A DNA stretch of 24,719 nt, from contig JAZLHU010000053.1 of assembly GCA_045616985.1 (NCBI GenBank), positions 1-24,719 on the forward strand, written 5' to 3'. The DNA comes from RUG13409 sp045616985. GTDB lineage: Bacteria; Bacillota; Clostridia; Peptostreptococcales; Anaerovoracaceae. Position 1 is the stretch's first letter. Each line of letters starts with the position of its first letter. The notes beneath the pieces are model-generated. The model was not told the DNA's origin, ran no database searches, and was given only the letters and a program-made list of their open reading frames with translations. A program made the translations under genes and the position numbers. Below, piece by piece: positions 22,265-24,719 of this stretch.

Positions 22265-23392
22265 AAAGACAGACTTGATGGTCTTTACAATCAGCTGCAT
22301 ATCTTCTTCGGTATTTTTGATGTCAGAAGGTAAGCACAGACCTCTTGCAAAGACATCATCGCCTACAGGATCGTCCAGTGTGACAAAGTCGTGATCTTTG
22401 TATACAGGCTGCAGATGCATCGGCTTCCAGATGGGCCTGGATTCAATGTTTTCGTCTGACAGAGCCTTTTGGAGCTTTTCCGGCGTGATGCCGCTTTCAA
22501 ACGCATCCTTATTGATCGTGATGCAGGAAAGCCAGAAGTTCGGTTCGTCGCCGGCTCTGTACGGATTCATCTCAACGGGGAGATTTTTAAAAGCCTCTTT
22601 ATAGTAATTGTATATCCGGGTCTTCCTGTCCTTATGCTCGTTGATATACGGAAGCTGTCCCCGCCCTATGCCTGCAATGATGTTTGACATACGGTAGTTG
22701 TATCCGATTTCGGAGTGCTGGTACCAGGGAGCCGGATCTCTGGCTTGTGTTGACCAGAATCTTGCCTTGGCAATAGCCTCTTCATCGTTTGATAAAAGCA
22801 TTCCGCCGCCGGATGTTGTTATGATTTTGTTTCCGTTAAAGGAAATCGCGTTATATTTTCCGAATGTACCCGTCATACGGCCCTGAGCTTTTGCTCCGAG
22901 GGATTCTGCTGCATCCTCAATGAGGATGGCATCGTGCTTTGCGGCAATGTAGGCGATCTCATCAAGCTTTGCGGGGGTCCCGTAGAGGTTTGCTGCCAGA
23001 ACGACCTTTGCATCCGGATGACGATCAAAGGCTTCATCCAGAGCTTTCGGATCCATGTTCCATGTCTCTCTTTCCGCTTCAACAAATACCTGATTTCCGC
23101 CTTCGTAGCTTACGGGGTTTACCGTTGCCGCAAAGGTCATATCAGAGCAAAGGACCTTTTGCGGTCCGCCAAGCTCTCTGAAGGCAAGCTTGATCGCAAG
23201 GTGCAGAGCTGCGGTTCCCGAGGTGAGGGCTGCTGCGTATTTGCATCCTATAAAGCCTGCCATGCTTTTTTCAAACTCATCAACGTTGAGCCCCAAAGGT
23301 GCGACCCAGTTGGTATCGAAGGCTTCTTTAATAAAAATCTGTTCATCGCCGTGCATTGTAGGTGATGAAAGATAGATTCTTTTGTCTGCCAT
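22262..23392 (-). CDS. DegT/DnrJ/EryC1/StrS-family PLP sugar aminotransferase
   Basis: A fold-type I aminotransferase of 376 aa. The start RIYLSSPTMHGDEQ and the run EAFDTNWVAPLG (23-34) match the PglE/EpsN-like branch that makes 4-amino sugars such as bacillosamine precursors from a UDP-4-keto sugar. TSGTAALHLA (58-67) binds phosphate, EDAAESLGA (159-167) carries the PLP-binding Asp, and SFNGNKIITTSGGG has the Schiff-base Lys189. WNMDP (111-115) is typical of the branch. No other sugar-pathway gene is in the window, so its partners must be elsewhere. The ribosome binding site is AGGAGAA before the ATG, and a TGG-TATAAT promoter lies upstream. Confidence 0.9.
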   Translation of the reverse strand: MADKRIYLSSPTMHGDEQIFIKEAFDTNWVAPLGLNVDEFEKSMAGFIGCKYAAALTSGTAALHLAIKLAFRELGGPQKVLCSDMTFAATVNPVSYEGGNQVFVEAERETWNMDPKALDEAFDRHPDAKVVLAANLYGTPAKLDEIAYIAAKHDAILIEDAAESLGAKAQGRMTGTFGKYNAISFNGNKIITTSGGGMLLSNDEEAIAKARFWSTQARDPAPWYQHSEIGYNYRMSNIIAGIGRGQLPYINEHKDRKTRIYNYYKEAFKNLPVEMNPYRAGDEPNFWLSCITINKDAFESGITPEKLQKALSDENIESRPIWKPMHLQPVYKDHDFVTLDDPVGDDVFARGLCLPSDIKNTEEDMQLIVKTIKSVF

Positions 23393-23423
23393 AAAAAATT
23401 CTCCTGAAAAAATAATTACATAT

Positions 23424-23432
23424 ATTATACCA
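23424..23432 (-). promoter_or_regulatory. Extended -10 promoter of the DegT-type gene
   Basis: Minus-strand TGG-TATAAT (plus 23432-23424), about 30 bases before the ATG, with a GGAG ribosome binding site at 23404-23401. Confidence 0.6.
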
Positions 23433-23486
23433 CAAAAGAAGAATGTGAGACATATTTGCGTTTCGGATGAAAAAAGACCTGAGGAA

Positions 23487-23495
23487 TGATATAAT
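23487..23495 (+). promoter_or_regulatory. Extended -10 promoter of the N-acetyltransferase gene
   Basis: TGA-TATAAT (23487-23495), 36 bases before the start codon. No good -35 is seen. It is divergent from the DegT-type promoter. Confidence 0.55.
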
Positions 23496-23531
23496 TAAAA
23501 ACAACATGAAGTTTGAGAAAGGCGGGTTATT

Positions 23532-24347
23532 ATGCACGAAGGACTGAGAAAATTACTTGATGCAAAGCAGGTTGAAGGTTATCTTGCAAGGATAGGTCTT
23601 CCTACCACCCCGGAAAAGCCGTCCGTTGACTATCTTGACAGAATAATCAGAGCGCAGCTTCGGACTATTCCCTTTGACTGTGCCGAGAACTGGGCATACC
23701 ACGCCACGCCGTCTCTGGCTGTAGACGACCTGTTTAACAAAATAATTGTAAAGAAACGCGGCGGATATTGCTTCGAGCTGAACGGCTTTTTCTGTAAATT
23801 CCTGCAAAGTCTCGGTTTTGATGCCTATGAGGTCATTGTTCACCTGGCTCGCCCTGAATTAAACGGGGAGCTGAATAATCCTTCCCATTGCGCCGTAATA
23901 GTGAAATTCGGCGAAGAAAAGCGTTTTGCCGATGTCGGATACGGCGGACCTGTTCCTGACGGAAGCGTTCCGTTTGGCGGAGCAGAGGTCCTCGGCCACA
24001 AGCAGACCGCAAACGGCGTATATACGGTTGTGAACAGCAGGAATCCCGACGGGAGCTGGTATCCGAGGTTTACATTTAAGGATTGCCCGTGCGACCCGAC
24101 TGAAATCATTCCCATAAACTATTTTATTGCCCAGAATCCGGCATCACTTTTTGCAAAGGATCTTAAGCTTAACCTTAGAGCCGATGACGGCTTTGCCGAA
24201 TACGGCAACTGTGTTTTAAAGCTTAAGAAGGGGGACAATATAATAGAAAAAACTCTTACAAGTCAGGAAGAGGTAAAAGAGATGGCTCTTGAGTATTTCG
24301 GGATCCCGGATATCCCGACAAGACCCTTCGGAAAGCCTGACAAATAG
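23532..24347 (+). CDS. nat: Arylamine N-acetyltransferase
   Basis: A cytoplasmic acetyl-CoA-dependent enzyme of 271 aa acting on arylamines, hydrazines or related amines. The catalytic triad is complete: Cys80 in RGGYCFELNGFF, His119 in PSHCAVIV and Asp134 in FADVGYGG. The typical N-terminal segment with LRTIPFDCAEN (43-53; many homologues have IPFENL) and the family length of about 270 aa are present. The physiological substrate cannot be read. The gene stands alone behind an extended -10 promoter, and no terminator follows. A start-less gene relic begins directly after its stop codon. Confidence 0.93.
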   Translation: MHEGLRKLLDAKQVEGYLARIGLPTTPEKPSVDYLDRIIRAQLRTIPFDCAENWAYHATPSLAVDDLFNKIIVKKRGGYCFELNGFFCKFLQSLGFDAYEVIVHLARPELNGELNNPSHCAVIVKFGEEKRFADVGYGGPVPDGSVPFGGAEVLGHKQTANGVYTVVNSRNPDGSWYPRFTFKDCPCDPTEIIPINYFIAQNPASLFAKDLKLNLRADDGFAEYGNCVLKLKKGDNIIEKTLTSQEEVKEMALEYFGIPDIPTRPFGKPDK

Positions 24348-24565
24348 AGTATGGTGAGTTTACGCTTGATAATGTAAAGATTGCAGGAAGGCTTCTTGTC
24401 AGAGGCGGCGGCGAACATTCCTTTGTTATTAAGAATCGTTCAAGCGTCGGCAACGTAGTGGTTTCAAAAACCGCAAGCGGTGCCGTAAGAGTTTACTGTG
24501 AAAAAGGCTCTGTAGTAGATGTTGTCAGAATAGATGACGGCAGTGACGAAATAAAGATTGAATAA
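24341..24565 (+). pseudogene. Relic of a beta-helix-like surface protein (C-terminal fragment)
   Basis: An open frame of 74 codons without a start codon or ribosome binding site. It begins in another frame within the last codons of the acetyltransferase. The residues EFTLDNVKIAGRLLVRGGGE, then VIKNRSSVGNVVV and VDVVRIDDGSDEIKIE, show alternating short strands with the pattern of right-handed beta-helix repeats found near the end of large S-layer-linked surface proteins of Firmicutes (recognition by eye). It looks like the tail of a gene whose main part was lost by deletion or recombination. Confidence 0.5.
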
Positions 24566-24598
24566 CACTGTTGTAACGGTCACACTTATAAGCTTTTC

Positions 24599-24641
24599 TT
24601 TTACTACAATAGTCGTTAATAAATTCGATATTGTAGTAAAA
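24599..24641. repeat. Inverted repeat with TTTTACTACAATA arms
   Basis: TTTTACTACAATA (24599-24611) and TATTGTAGTAAAA (24629-24641) are perfect 13-base arms around a 17-base spacer. There is no T-tract after a GC stem, so it does not look like a terminator. Confidence 0.7.
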
Positions 24642-24680
24642 CGGTGTATAAGGCGACCTGCTTGAGCATCTATTTTTGAT

Positions 24681-24719
24681 GTTTTACTACAGTCTGCACT
24701 TAAACACGCATTTCTGTAG
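24681..24719. repeat. Second, edge-truncated copy of the inverted repeat
   Basis: GTTTTACTACAG (24681-24692) repeats the same arm. The window ends in CTGTAG (24714-24719), the start of its reverse complement, which suggests another inverted pair with a spacer of about 21 bases cut by the window edge. Confidence 0.4.

Noticed and set aside
24599..24719. CRISPR array
   Set aside because: The repeats are inverted and unevenly spaced, with no regular spacer pattern and no cas genes.

Overview
The window looks like chromosome of an anaerobic, moderately low-GC Firmicute, most likely a member of the Clostridia. The signs are strong AGGAGG-type ribosome binding sites, TTGACA/TATAAT and extended TGnTATAAT promoters, an L-box (lysine) riboswitch with an intrinsic terminator, short lipoprotein signal peptides, and an oxygen-sensitive enzyme set (two aldehyde:ferredoxin oxidoreductases, a 2[4Fe-4S] ferredoxin, an iron alcohol dehydrogenase). 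I cannot fix the family or species from sequence alone.

Left part (1-5.8 kb): housekeeping and scavenging genes. Two facing relics of DUF4143-type ATPases are followed by a biotin-protein ligase with an odd C-terminus, an M20 peptidase plus a YfcC/DcuC-type carrier (probably an uptake-and-hydrolysis pair), a CoA-pyrophosphatase-type Nudix hydrolase on the minus strand, and a metallo-beta-lactamase-fold hydrolase closed by a clear terminator.

Centre (5.8-20.2 kb): a tungsten/molybdenum-pterin island. On the minus strand a ThiF/MoeB-type activating enzyme overlaps a threonine-aldolase-type PLP enzyme. Divergently, AOR1 is followed by a MoaD-like protein ending in Gly-Gly. A small P-loop NTPase faces this unit, and the unit's terminator lies inside the NTPase coding sequence. 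Next is a leader RNA with an intrinsic terminator, a BtuCD/FecCD-type ABC importer (best guess tungstate/molybdate, like Haemophilus MolBCA), and a lipoprotein with two copies of a domain resembling the sulfite-oxidase molybdopterin fold. A second operon encodes AOR2, a second MoaD-like protein, ferredoxin, iron alcohol dehydrogenase, a lipoprotein phosphoesterase and a polytopic membrane protein. Read together, this is a plausible carboxylic acid <-> aldehyde <-> alcohol module with its own metal uptake and cofactor-handling parts.

Right part (20.2-24.7 kb): a lysine riboswitch controls an NhaC-family carrier (a likely lysine transporter). A palindromic intergenic element with a bidirectional terminator separates it from a convergent DegT-type sugar aminotransferase. 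An arylamine N-acetyltransferase follows, then a start-less relic of a beta-helix-like surface protein and inverted repeats at the edge. I saw no tRNA, rRNA, intact insertion sequence, prophage or CRISPR array.
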